Assembly (NCBI GenBank): GCA_001820175.1 | Contig: MHOT01000022.1 | Location: 1 to 39,554 of the forward strand | Length of the DNA stretch: 39,554 nt | From: Candidatus Staskawiczbacteria bacterium RIFCSPHIGHO2_02_FULL_42_22 | GTDB lineage: Bacteria; Patescibacteriota; Minisyncoccia; Minisyncoccales; Staskawiczbacteraceae | Direction: 5' to 3' | In this document: one piece after another, positions 18,914 to 27,196 of the stretch | How the letters are laid out: each line of letters opens with the position of its first letter | Position numbering within the stretch: position 1 is the stretch's first letter | The notes under the pieces: generated by a model | Database searches by the model: none | What the model was told of the DNA's origin: nothing | What the model saw: the letters and a program-made list of their open reading frames with translations, nothing else | Position numbers and translations under genes: made by a program

Positions 18914-19258
18914 TTAGGATTTAGTATTTAGGATTTCGTTCCTGATGTCTTCCGGAATGGGAATTGAATCTCCGGGTTTTGAAATGCCCGGATAACGCCA
19001 CGCGCTAATAATTCTCCGCTCACCCTTTACATCTTTATACATGAGCCAAATCTCTCCGGGAATTTTTATTTTCTTTTGAACGGCAAATACTTTCCGGGGC
19101 GTTGAATATATTTTCCTGGTTTGCATGACGGCCACGGTTTGAGGCGCAATCCCCTCTTCCATCCTTTCTGGTTTACGCAATAATTGCGTCAACCTGCTTT
19201 TTGAAAGACCATACTGGCGCATTTTTATTTTAGCATGTCCGGTCCAATGAATATTCAT
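18914..19258 (-). CDS. Small hypothetical protein (possible DUF4258-like)
   Basis: 114 aa; HAKIKMRQYGLSKSRL ... GEIWLMYKDVKGERRIISAWRYPG; C-terminus lies in an AT-rich repeat. Confidence 0.55.
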   Translation of the reverse strand: MNIHWTGHAKIKMRQYGLSKSRLTQLLRKPERMEEGIAPQTVAVMQTRKIYSTPRKVFAVQKKIKIPGEIWLMYKDVKGERRIISAWRYPGISKPGDSIPIPEDIRNEILNTKS

Positions 19259-19314
19259 AACATTACTAATATTTTACCATTTCCTAAAGTAAATTTACAA
19301 TCAGCTTAAACTAT

Positions 19315-19475
19315 TAGACCTGTTGCGTATTAAGGATTGTCGCGAAAATTGAAGATTTTGAACCAGAAATTTGATAGAATTTTTCGGCTTGCCTAGAGGG
19401 CCCGCCGAAAAATTATAGCAAATTTGTGGCCAAAATATGCAATTTGCAGTAAATCCTTAATACGCAACAGGTCTA
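19315..19475. repeat. ~160-nt palindromic element, family A
   Basis: TAGACCTGTTGCGTATTAAGGAT ... ATCCTTAATACGCAACAGGTCTA; core GATAGAATTTTTCGGCTTGCCTAGAGGGCCCGCCGAAAAATTATAGC. Confidence 0.92.
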
Positions 19476-19482
19476 TTATGCA

Positions 19483-19516
19483 AAAAAACGCCCCGATGGA
19501 TGTTATCCATCGGGGC
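19483..19516 (-). terminator. Intrinsic terminator of 19531-19773 gene
   Basis: Minus strand GCCCCGATGGATAACATCCATCGGGGCGTTTTTTT. Confidence 0.85.
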
Positions 19517-19530
19517 CTGATCATGATTTT

Positions 19531-19773
19531 TCACCCACCCATGAAGCCGGGCTTCTTGAAGATTCGCCGGCCGCCGGCCGTACCACATTCGCCCTCGGTG
19601 CGAGGTTCACGGCGATCAAAACAAGGCGAACAGTTGGGGTGGTGATATCTCATGTTCTCCGGGAGGAGCTCATTCAGATACACTTTTTCACCAACGTTGA
19701 TTTTCTCTTCGCACCCCGGGCAGATTTGCCCGCAGGCCGGATGTGTCGCGTCGACGGTGGCCTGATGGATCAT
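19531..19773 (-). CDS. Small Cys-rich (zinc-ribbon-like) protein
   Basis: 80 aa; [12 protein letters not shown] ... [17 protein letters not shown] upstream. Confidence 0.6.
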
Positions 19774-19867
19774 GAAACGTCTCCTTTCGTTCGGATTTTC
19801 GGAATTACGGCTTCCGAAGTTGCCGCCACAACATGCGCTAATCGTGGTTTTTTGACTGGTTACTCTT

Positions 19868-20042
19868 AATGCGAATCTCGTTTGGCAAAAATATAAAAGA
19901 GTTTCGGGTTATTTGTGGATAATTTTCCCGCCAGATTTGTAAAAATGTGCTCGGCGTAGGCAAGCTACGCCTAAACATTTTTCCAAACCTGGCGATAAAA
20001 TTCTCTCACAACTAACTCCGATTGCCAAACGAGATTCGCATT
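19868..20042. repeat. Large palindromic element, family B
   Basis: AATGCGAATCTCGTTTGGCAA / TTGCCAAACGAGATTCGCATT; core GTAAAAATGTGCTCGGCGTAGGCAAGCTACGCCTAAACATTTTT. Confidence 0.9.
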
Positions 20043-20043
20043 C

Positions 20044-20355
20044 TTAGAGTTTTTTAAGTAACCCCAAGAATTTGGCTGGCGGGCTGGCCGCCCATTGAAA
20101 TACGCGTGCGGGAATCAGTTCGCCCTCGTCATTAACCTCGAACGCGTTCTCATCGGGCTTGTTAATGGGCAACGTGTCGTGGAAAATGAACTCGATCTGG
20201 TAAGGATTTTTCTTTCCTCTTGAGACGAGCTCGTGGCATTTTTCCAAAAATGCCTGTCGTTCCGACTCGAAAGGAAAAGGCCCAACCATCATGGTCATGC
20301 TTATATTAATGACACTTTCCATGGCATTGGCGATCCCCAGATATTCAAAATACAT
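20044..20355 (-). CDS. Hypothetical protein
   Basis: Start MYFEYLG chosen because of AGAAAGGAAATTGCCATG; longer ORF to 20436 also open. Confidence 0.5.
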   Translation of the reverse strand: MYFEYLGIANAMESVINISMTMMVGPFPFESERQAFLEKCHELVSRGKKNPYQIEFIFHDTLPINKPDENAFEVNDEGELIPARVFQWAASPPAKFLGLLKKL

Positions 20356-20518
20356 GGCAATTTCCTTTCTGTAAAAAGGTTGTTCGGCTGCCACAGCCGT
20401 TTCCCACGTTCGCGGGAAAAGATTGTCAAAGTCCACTTCTTAATTTTGAACCTTGAAACATTTTCAAAACTAAGAAGTGAACCCCAGTGAAATCCGTTTC
20501 ACTGGGGCTTGTTGATTG

Positions 20519-21199
20519 TTACATCTCCGGGTCACCGGACTCGGGATCATCCTCATCGGGTGAAGGAAAATCCCCCAGCATATCCAGGCCCGTAAAATCC
20601 TTTGGCTCCAAAGGCCTCATCCATTCCGGAATGGCGTTGCAGAGCGCGATTTCAAACATCCACGCCTCTCCTGCCACTCCCGAATAAAATGTGTTGCCGT
20701 CTTGGCCCTGGGAGTCAAACCCCACATCTCTTATCTTGCCCATAAGATCCTGAAGGAAGGTCTTGCGTCCTTCGGATTCCTCAAAAGACCCGATGCAGAA
20801 CTGCCATCCGCCGAAATTGGTGATTACCAGGAAAAATCCTTCCCGCATCCGCTCGTCCGCCGGCAAGTACGAAGGACCTGCCATATCCGCAGAACCGAAT
20901 CGGATGGTACCGGTCCGGCTTTGGGTACTGTAGTTGAGCAGACAAATCCGATCCGGGGCCTCCATTTCAGAATCCAGATCAAAGGCCTTCACCAGCCACA
21001 TTTGCCCGCCACCTGGCGCATTGTAGTCGCCGATGGCTTCGATTGCCAGGATTTTTAGTCCGATCTCTCGACGAACATCGTCGGGAAGAACGTACTCGAA
21101 CTTGAGCATCCGTTCCTCTTGTACGAGTCGCAGAGCATCAAACAACATTTCTCGGGAAGGACCGTTCACGAGAAGCCAGCCGTCGAACGCAGGGGTCAT
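20519..21199 (-). CDS. Hypothetical protein with very strong SD
   Basis: Start MTPAFDGWLL preceded by AAAAGGAGGGTCGT; ORF open to 21334 with GTG start. Confidence 0.6.
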   Translation of the reverse strand: MTPAFDGWLLVNGPSREMLFDALRLVQEERMLKFEYVLPDDVRREIGLKILAIEAIGDYNAPGGGQMWLVKAFDLDSEMEAPDRICLLNYSTQSRTGTIRFGSADMAGPSYLPADERMREGFFLVITNFGGWQFCIGSFEESEGRKTFLQDLMGKIRDVGFDSQGQDGNTFYSGVAGEAWMFEIALCNAIPEWMRPLEPKDFTGLDMLGDFPSPDEDDPESGDPEM

Positions 21200-21623
21200 A
21201 CGACCCTCCTTTTGTGGAGAGAACCCATTCTCTTTTAAGAAGGCAGAGAACCGGCCTTGTTCCCCTTGACTAAACTCGGGGCACCCACTCATACGAGCAG
21301 GAATTATGTGGTCTATCCGCTTGGATTTTCCCACTTCGGAAAAATCTTCCTAAAAATTCCTCTGAAGTGAGGCAAACTAGAGTTTGCCATGGCGGGAGAA
21401 ATTTTCATGTAGGTACTCTCCCAAAACCTTTTGTGCGGCCAGTTCCCCTGGCCGCTCACCGTCACCTCAACAAGAGGCCGGTGACGACCGGTATGGCCGC
21501 GAGGGTACACACCAGAAAAAACAAAACCCATACCCTCGGACTAATCTGGCGCATAGCGCCCCCTTTCTTTTGGGTTTAATTTCCTCTACGAGGTTGTAGA
21601 GTTAAAATTTCACCCACTTTTTA

Positions 21624-21652
21624 ATTATACCATTTATAATAATACGAGTCAA
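21624..21652 (-). promoter_or_regulatory. Sigma70-type promoter
   Basis: TTGACT - 17 nt - TATAAT on minus strand. Confidence 0.75.
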
Positions 21653-21760
21653 TAGCCCACCAAAAAAGCCCCGAAAGGATGTGAATTACGAAACCCCTCG
21701 GAGCTCTTTTAAATATGGGGTTTCGTAATCCACAGCCGAAAGGGGCTTTTTTGGTGGCTA
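21653..21760 (-). terminator. rplJL terminator interrupted by a hairpin element
   Basis: Outer stem CACCAAAAAAGCCCC / GGGGCTTTTTTGGTG; 57-nt hairpin insert flanked by direct repeat CCGAAAGG. Confidence 0.85.
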
Positions 21761-21767
21761 TAAATTT

Positions 21768-22169
21768 CTATTTAATTTCAACCTTCGCGCCAGCGGCTTC
21801 GAATTTCTTTTTCATCTCATCTGCCTCCTCTTTCTTTACTCCCTCTTTTACCATTTGAGGAGCGGCTGCGGCGGCATCAACTAAATCCTTGGACTCTTTC
21901 AGTCCCTTTTGGGTAATATCTCTTACCACTTTAATGACTTCAATTTTTTGGGCTCCTACTTCTTTTAATTCAACATTAAATGAAGTTTTTGCTTCTTCAG
22001 CTGGTCCGGCAGCAGCTGCTACTGCAACTGGAGCGGCGGCCGATACACCGAATTTACCTTCCAGCACTTTCACTAATTCTGCCAATTCCACAATTGACAT
22101 TTCTTCTACTTTTTTTACCAGATCCTTAAACTTTTCTGGTACTTCTATGTTTTGTTTTTCTTCTGCCAT
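21768..22169 (-). CDS. rplL: Ribosomal protein bL12 (L7/L12)
   Basis: [27 protein letters not shown] ... [44 protein letters not shown]-type. Confidence 0.97.
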   Translation of the reverse strand: MAEEKQNIEVPEKFKDLVKKVEEMSIVELAELVKVLEGKFGVSAAAPVAVAAAAGPAEEAKTSFNVELKEVGAQKIEVIKVVRDITQKGLKESKDLVDAAAAAPQMVKEGVKKEEADEMKKKFEAAGAKVEIK

Positions 22170-22304
22170 GATATAAAATTTTCAATTTTCAATGATCAAT
22201 TTTCAATAAATTATCAATAGAGTGAATTTTCAATGACGACGTATCGTAATTGATAATTCGATAATTTAAAGATTGATTGATAATTGATACTTGATAATTG
22301 ATAA

Positions 22305-22799
22305 TTATTTTGTTTCCCTTATTTTATCCAACACCCTTACAAAGCTCGTGGTTGGACTAGCAAGGGAACCAACCAATTTGCTAAGCAACTCATTTCTTGA
22401 CGGAATATTGGCTAATACCAATACCCTTTCTCTATCAATAAACCGTTTTTCGAAGATTCCTCCAAGAATCTTGAAATTTTCATTGGTTTTAACGAACTGA
22501 TTGGAAATTCTGGCTGGGGCGATTTCGTCTTCCATGCCAAATACCAACGCCAATTGACCGGGGACACTTTTTTTAATATGGTTCCAAAAAGAAATATTTG
22601 ATTGGCCAAAAGCAATTCTCATTAAGGTTTTTTTACCTACTTTTAGCACACAGCCCGCTTCTTTTAGCTTTTTACGCAGATCAAATAAGTCCTTGGAATT
22701 TACCTTTGAAAAGTCCGCAAATACCACCGATTTTTGCTTGGCAATATTGGCTTTTAGGCCATCCAGTGATTGTTTCTTTTTTTCTTTTGTTAATGCCAT
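22305..22799 (-). CDS. rplJ: Ribosomal protein uL10
   Basis: MALTKEKKKQSLDGLKANIAKQKSVVFADFSKVNSKDLFDLRKKLKEAGC. Confidence 0.93.
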   Translation of the reverse strand: MALTKEKKKQSLDGLKANIAKQKSVVFADFSKVNSKDLFDLRKKLKEAGCVLKVGKKTLMRIAFGQSNISFWNHIKKSVPGQLALVFGMEDEIAPARISNQFVKTNENFKILGGIFEKRFIDRERVLVLANIPSRNELLSKLVGSLASPTTSFVRVLDKIRETK

Positions 22800-23186
22800 A
22801 AATCGAATTTTCAATTTTCAATTATCAATTTTCAATGACGACGATTCGTACATTGATAATTTAGTAATTTAATACTTAATTGATAATTGATACTTGATAA
22901 TTGATAATTTTACGCAAAATAAAAGTCTGCTTTCCACAGACAATAATGCACTCCATACTTGATACAAAATACCAAATACTAGAGCGGTCGCCTCGATAGG
23001 TCTTATTGTCATAGAACATACAACATGGAACACGAAACAAACTACGACGCCGCTTTTTGTTATGTGTTTTATGTTATGTATTATACGACGCTGCCTATTG
23101 TCTGTGGCTTATTTAATTATGGCTTTATACTAGTTTATATATCGGTCATTGTCAAGGAGATTGTAGCGAGCTTGGTGAATAACGTC

Positions 23187-23263
23187 CATCATTGCGAGGA
23201 GCCCCGACCGCGGGCGAGACCGACGAAGTAATCTAGATTGCTTCGCTGCGGCTAGCAATGACG
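23187..23263. repeat. CATTGCGAG-family palindromic repeat
   Basis: ATCATTGCGAGGAGCCCCGACCGCGGGC...GAAGTAATCTAGATTGCTTCG...AGCAATGACGA. Confidence 0.75.
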
Positions 23264-23384
23264 AGAAAAAATATTACACACCAAACTATAGCTTTTTGGA
23301 ATAAAATAAAGGATATTAAACCCCAGGGCAGAGCCCTGGAAGCGCGCCTTATGGGGTATTGACCCTGTATTACCTGCGTCGTTT

Positions 23385-23416
23385 GTGCATGAACACATTG
23401 CGATGCGTTCATGCAC
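23385..23416. repeat. Hairpin
   Basis: GTGCATGAACaCATtgcgATGcGTTCATGCAC. Confidence 0.7.
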
Positions 23417-23436
23417 TGCACTAATCCTGGGCAATA

Positions 23437-23471
23437 AAAAACCCCGCCACACCATTGCTGATGTGTGGGGC
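23437..23471 (-). terminator. Intrinsic terminator of helicase gene
   Basis: Minus strand CCCCACACATCAGCAATGGTGTGGCGGGGTTTTTTATT. Confidence 0.85.
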
Positions 23472-23488
23472 TATGAGGAAAGTAGTTT

Positions 23489-25408
23489 TCACTCCCTACC
23501 AAAGAATTTATCCCAGGTCCAGCCCTCCCTATTCCATTGCTCCTTATAGGCGGACTTAGGATTACAGGGCAACTTTGAATCCTTCTTATACAGGGCCTCG
23601 TACTTACGCCTGCTTCTGACACCTAGTTTCTTGGCTGCCTTGCTGGCCTCTTCCAAATTTGGATAAAAAGAGGTGCCAAGAAACTCCGTCCAATTTTCCC
23701 AATCTTCTTGATATGGGTAATACTGATCCGGATTCATGGGTAAGCGATCGTCTTCCTTATACCTTTCCTTGTACTCCTTTTGGGTTTTTATGCCCAATTT
23801 TTTGGCTGCCCTACCGGCTTGCCGAAGTATTGGATAGAATTGCTTTTTACGTTTACCTAAAAATGTTTCCCAGTTTTCCCAATCCTTGGAAAAACGCCTG
23901 TTTGGGGTACATGTCAGTTTTGGGTCTTCCGTGTATCTTGCATAGTACTCTGCTTGCGTTGTAATGCCAAGATTTTGAGCAACCTTGCTCATCTCGTCAA
24001 GGGTTTTGTAGTAGGAATCAAAGAAATGGTCCCAACTTTCCCAATCAGCATAATGCTCATGAGGATCCGATACAAGCATTGGATCGTTTTTGTACCCTGC
24101 TTCATATTCCCGAGAAGTACGAAACCCCAACTTCCGGGCTGCCTGAGCGGCTTCCTGTAACGTCGGGTAAAATTCCTGTTCGCAGTGTTCTAGAATTTTC
24201 ATCAGATCCACAATCTCGTCAGAGAATGTGAATTCGAATCCTTTTCCAGAGACCTCGAATTTTTGGCGTACATACCCTTCACTTTCAATTTCCTCTTTAG
24301 AGGTAAATTGTTCGTGGAGGTCAGAGACCTTGTTCATCATCTCAAGTACCAATCGGATGCGCTCAAGATTTCCGACAAAGTCCAAGACGATGAGTTTGTC
24401 CTTTCCGGGCCGCAACCCGCGCCCAAGCTGTTGGCGGAAGATGGTCAATGCTCCGGTTACACGGCAAAATGCCACCAGTCCAACAGACGGCACATTCACG
24501 CCTTCATTGAAGGCGTTGACTGCACAAACACGGCGAATCTGTCCATTCTTAAGAGCTTCAAGAACAGCTTGGTTTAACCTCCAAGTTTTCTCGTTGCTCT
24601 TGGCCTTTTTTGAATGGAACGTAGCCGAAAGTTTAAGAGATTTTCGTAATCCCTCCGCGTGTGGAATAGAAGCACAAAACACCACGGCTTTTTCGTTGTA
24701 GCCGTTAATGATTCTTGCAATTTCCATATCACGCTTTTTGATGAAGATACGACGATTGACTTCCGCCATCGTAAAGCGCCTTTTACTCTGTTGAATTTCC
24801 AGCACGATTTGCTGAAGCGCATTATCATCAAGACTTTCGTCAGTGATGACATGGTACTCAATCCGAGGCAACCATCCGCGGGCAATTGCTTCTTCAAGAG
24901 TAATGTTAATCACTTCTTTACCGAAGACATCGCGAATGTCTGTATCGTCCTGACGGTCAGGCGTTGCAGTAATACCAAGTTTGGCACCAGTGAAATGCTT
25001 TGCAACTGGACGATAGGTGTCGGCCTCAGCGTGATGGGCTTCATCCACAATAACAAGGTCAAAGTGATTTACGTCCCACTGTTTGAGGTTTTTACCCATC
25101 GTCTGCCATGTGGCAAAAACAATGTCTGCGTCCTGCACTCCGTCTTTTGACATGCCATTGTAAGTTGCCATCTTGGTTTTCTCGTTGAATACCAAGCAGA
25201 ACTCATCAACGGCATGTTTGAGAATAAAGTTGTTATGCACAAGAAAAAGCGTTTTTTTGAAACGCATTTTCTTCGTAATAAATGCGACGGTCAGGGTCTT
25301 ACCTAAACCAGTTGCCGAGACAACGAGTGCCCTTTTTTGGCGTCCTCGCAGTCCTTTGATTGCGGCATTAATAGCCATGGTCTGGTAGGCACGAGGTGTA
25401 ACTTGCAT
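23489..25408 (-). CDS. SF2 DEAH helicase with four C-terminal integrase-type (INT_rpt-like) repeats
   Basis: SATGLGKTLTVAF, IVDEAHHAEADTY, QQLGRGLRPGKDKLIVLDF; repeats FYPxLxEAxxAAxKLGxxxxxEYxxxYxxDxxLxxxPxxxYxxxWxxWxxFLG; SD AAAAAAGGAGATCTGGGATG. Confidence 0.88.
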   Translation of the reverse strand: MQVTPRAYQTMAINAAIKGLRGRQKRALVVSATGLGKTLTVAFITKKMRFKKTLFLVHNNFILKHAVDEFCLVFNEKTKMATYNGMSKDGVQDADIVFATWQTMGKNLKQWDVNHFDLVIVDEAHHAEADTYRPVAKHFTGAKLGITATPDRQDDTDIRDVFGKEVINITLEEAIARGWLPRIEYHVITDESLDDNALQQIVLEIQQSKRRFTMAEVNRRIFIKKRDMEIARIINGYNEKAVVFCASIPHAEGLRKSLKLSATFHSKKAKSNEKTWRLNQAVLEALKNGQIRRVCAVNAFNEGVNVPSVGLVAFCRVTGALTIFRQQLGRGLRPGKDKLIVLDFVGNLERIRLVLEMMNKVSDLHEQFTSKEEIESEGYVRQKFEVSGKGFEFTFSDEIVDLMKILEHCEQEFYPTLQEAAQAARKLGFRTSREYEAGYKNDPMLVSDPHEHYADWESWDHFFDSYYKTLDEMSKVAQNLGITTQAEYYARYTEDPKLTCTPNRRFSKDWENWETFLGKRKKQFYPILRQAGRAAKKLGIKTQKEYKERYKEDDRLPMNPDQYYPYQEDWENWTEFLGTSFYPNLEEASKAAKKLGVRSRRKYEALYKKDSKLPCNPKSAYKEQWNREGWTWDKFFGRE

Positions 25409-25543
25409 CCCAGATCTCCTTTTTTTGGTTTTTGGTATTCGAAGTTCTTATTATTCAATTTTCAACGATCTTTCCGATATTCTACATTTTGATACGTAAG
25501 CGTTATAATGTCAATTGTTTGACGTATGAGCTTGGTGAATAAT

Positions 25544-25793
25544 AATGTGAATCTCGTTTGGCAAAATATAAAAAGAGTTTCGGCCGCCCCTTTGGCGAGC
25601 CTCGCCTTTTGGCGGGCCTCTTTGCGGATAATGTTACCGCCAGGTCTGTAAAAATGTGTTCGGCGTAGGCAAGCTACAAAGATGGGAAAATTTGTTGCTA
25701 CAAATTTATCCACATCTTGACCTAAACATTTTTCCGAAGCTGGCAACAAAATTCTCTCGCAAATAGAGGCGATTGCCAAACGAGATTCGCATT
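25544..25793. repeat. Large palindromic element, family B, with internal insertions
   Basis: AATGTGAATCTCGTTTGGCAA / TTGCCAAACGAGATTCGCATT; GTAAAAATGTGTTCGGCGTAGGCAAGCTAC. Confidence 0.9.
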
Positions 25794-25806
25794 AATAGTT
25801 TTTTCT

Positions 25807-25895
25807 TGTCATTGCGAACCGCAGTGAAGCAATCTCAGTTCGCTTTTAAGATTGCCACGTCGTCCCGACCGCGGTCGGGACTCCTCGCAATGACG
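25807..25895. repeat. CATTGCGAG-family palindromic repeat
   Basis: GTCATTGCGAACC...GAAGCAATCTC...AAGATTGCCACG...CTCCTCGCAATGACGA. Confidence 0.8.
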
Positions 25896-26015
25896 AACTC
25901 GGGGCGTTGACCATATCTTTTATTTACTACACAGAAGCGCGAGGGGTTACCTACACTACTATAAACATAACAGCGGCGGCCCGAAGGCCGCCGCTTTACT
26001 TGAAACTTTACAACT

Positions 26016-26194
26016 TACCTTGAATTACGAAATGCTTTCGAGGGATTTTTTCCAAATTTGGAGATGAAAATTTGATAGAATTTTTCGGCTTACGCAACGC
26101 GTCCGCCGAAAAATTATAGCGGATTTTCAGCCCAAATTTGGAGAAAAGACCCCGAAAAGTCTTCTCAAACGGGCATTTCGTAATTCACGGTAAC
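26016..26194. repeat. Composite palindrome: GAATTACGAAA arms with a family-A core
   Basis: TTACCTTGAATTACGAAATGC / GCATTTCGTAATTCACGGTAA; core AAATTTGATAGAATTTTTCGGCTT...GCCGAAAAATTATAGC. Confidence 0.9.
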
Positions 26195-26214
26195 TTAATA
26201 ACTTTTAACTTAAT

Positions 26215-26901
26215 TTATTTTTGCATCACCTTATCTTTGATATCCCGAATCAACTCCCCTGCAGTGTCTTTTCCGCCAAGGCCAATGGCGATAGCCAGTC
26301 CCAGCGCCACCGCACCGACAACTCCCCACACGATAGCCATGTACAATGTTTTTATTAATTCGCTATTGGGCAATAACTGGTCCAGCACCAAAAAGATGGT
26401 GAAAATCCAGATGGCCCATTTTGCAATAGAAGCCGCAACATACCCATACCCCACCCGCATCTTTTCCACGGCCACCCTTACTATTTTTTCAATAATGTCA
26501 GAAATAATGACCGCCACCACAAAAATTAATGCGGCAATGACCACATTGGGCAAATAATTCAGTACTTGCGACAAAATCATACCAAATTGGGCAAGATGCA
26601 AAATATCCACGGCAATTAACAGCGACAACACTACAAACACCCACTTAAAAATAGCACCGATGAATTCGCTGGGGTTTACATCCACATTTGCCTTTTGCAA
26701 GGCCTTGCGCCAGCCCTCTTTTTCAAATACGCGATTGAACTTTATGGATTTTAAAATTTCGGTAATAATTTTGGCAATGCCAACCGAAATCAAGTATCCA
26801 ATAATAAACACCACGATTGCCAGCAATAAATTGGCAACAAACGTCACCAAATTTTGCAAAAATGGCTGGATGATCGTCAAAAACCAATCACTGTAGACCA
26901 T
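26215..26901 (-). CDS. TM-helix protein related to mechanosensitive channel (CmpX-like)
   Basis: 228 aa, 4-5 TM, repeated conserved TM-helix motifs (GYLISVGIAKIITEILKSIKF..., IISDIIEKIVRVAVEKM). Confidence 0.7.
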   Translation of the reverse strand: MVYSDWFLTIIQPFLQNLVTFVANLLLAIVVFIIGYLISVGIAKIITEILKSIKFNRVFEKEGWRKALQKANVDVNPSEFIGAIFKWVFVVLSLLIAVDILHLAQFGMILSQVLNYLPNVVIAALIFVVAVIISDIIEKIVRVAVEKMRVGYGYVAASIAKWAIWIFTIFLVLDQLLPNSELIKTLYMAIVWGVVGAVALGLAIAIGLGGKDTAGELIRDIKDKVMQK

Positions 26902-27064
26902 AATATGAGAATCTGGAATCTTGTATCTTGAAGCTGGAATAGAATGAAGAATTCTGAATTCAATATTCTATTCAAGATACTAGATACGAAATTCAAGATT
27001 CATTTTTATTACTTCATTATCCTCCTTACATCCTATACAAATCAAGTGCCTCCTGTGGATAAGT

Positions 27065-27196
27065 CCCGTTAGAAATCACGCCCGCCCCGTTAGAAGTTCT
27101 ATGGTTAGGGGAAATTATTTGACTAAAGCCCTTATTTCTAACGGGGCCCGCGCTTTGGGCGCCCGAAGGGCAGGTGGGCGGGCTATTTCTAACGGG
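27065..27196. repeat. Nested inverted repeats of CCCGTTAGAAAT
   Basis: CCCGTTAGAAAT at 27065; CCCGTTAGAA at 27086; ATTTCTAACGGG at 27134 and 27185. Confidence 0.85.

Noticed and set aside
23233-23622. Minus-strand ORFs over 23233-23622
   Set aside because: Composed of repeat and terminator hairpins downstream of the helicase gene, partly overlapping it.
10168-25793. Integron attC sites
   Set aside because: No GTTRRRY/RYYYAAC core motifs were recognised and no integrase gene is present in the window.
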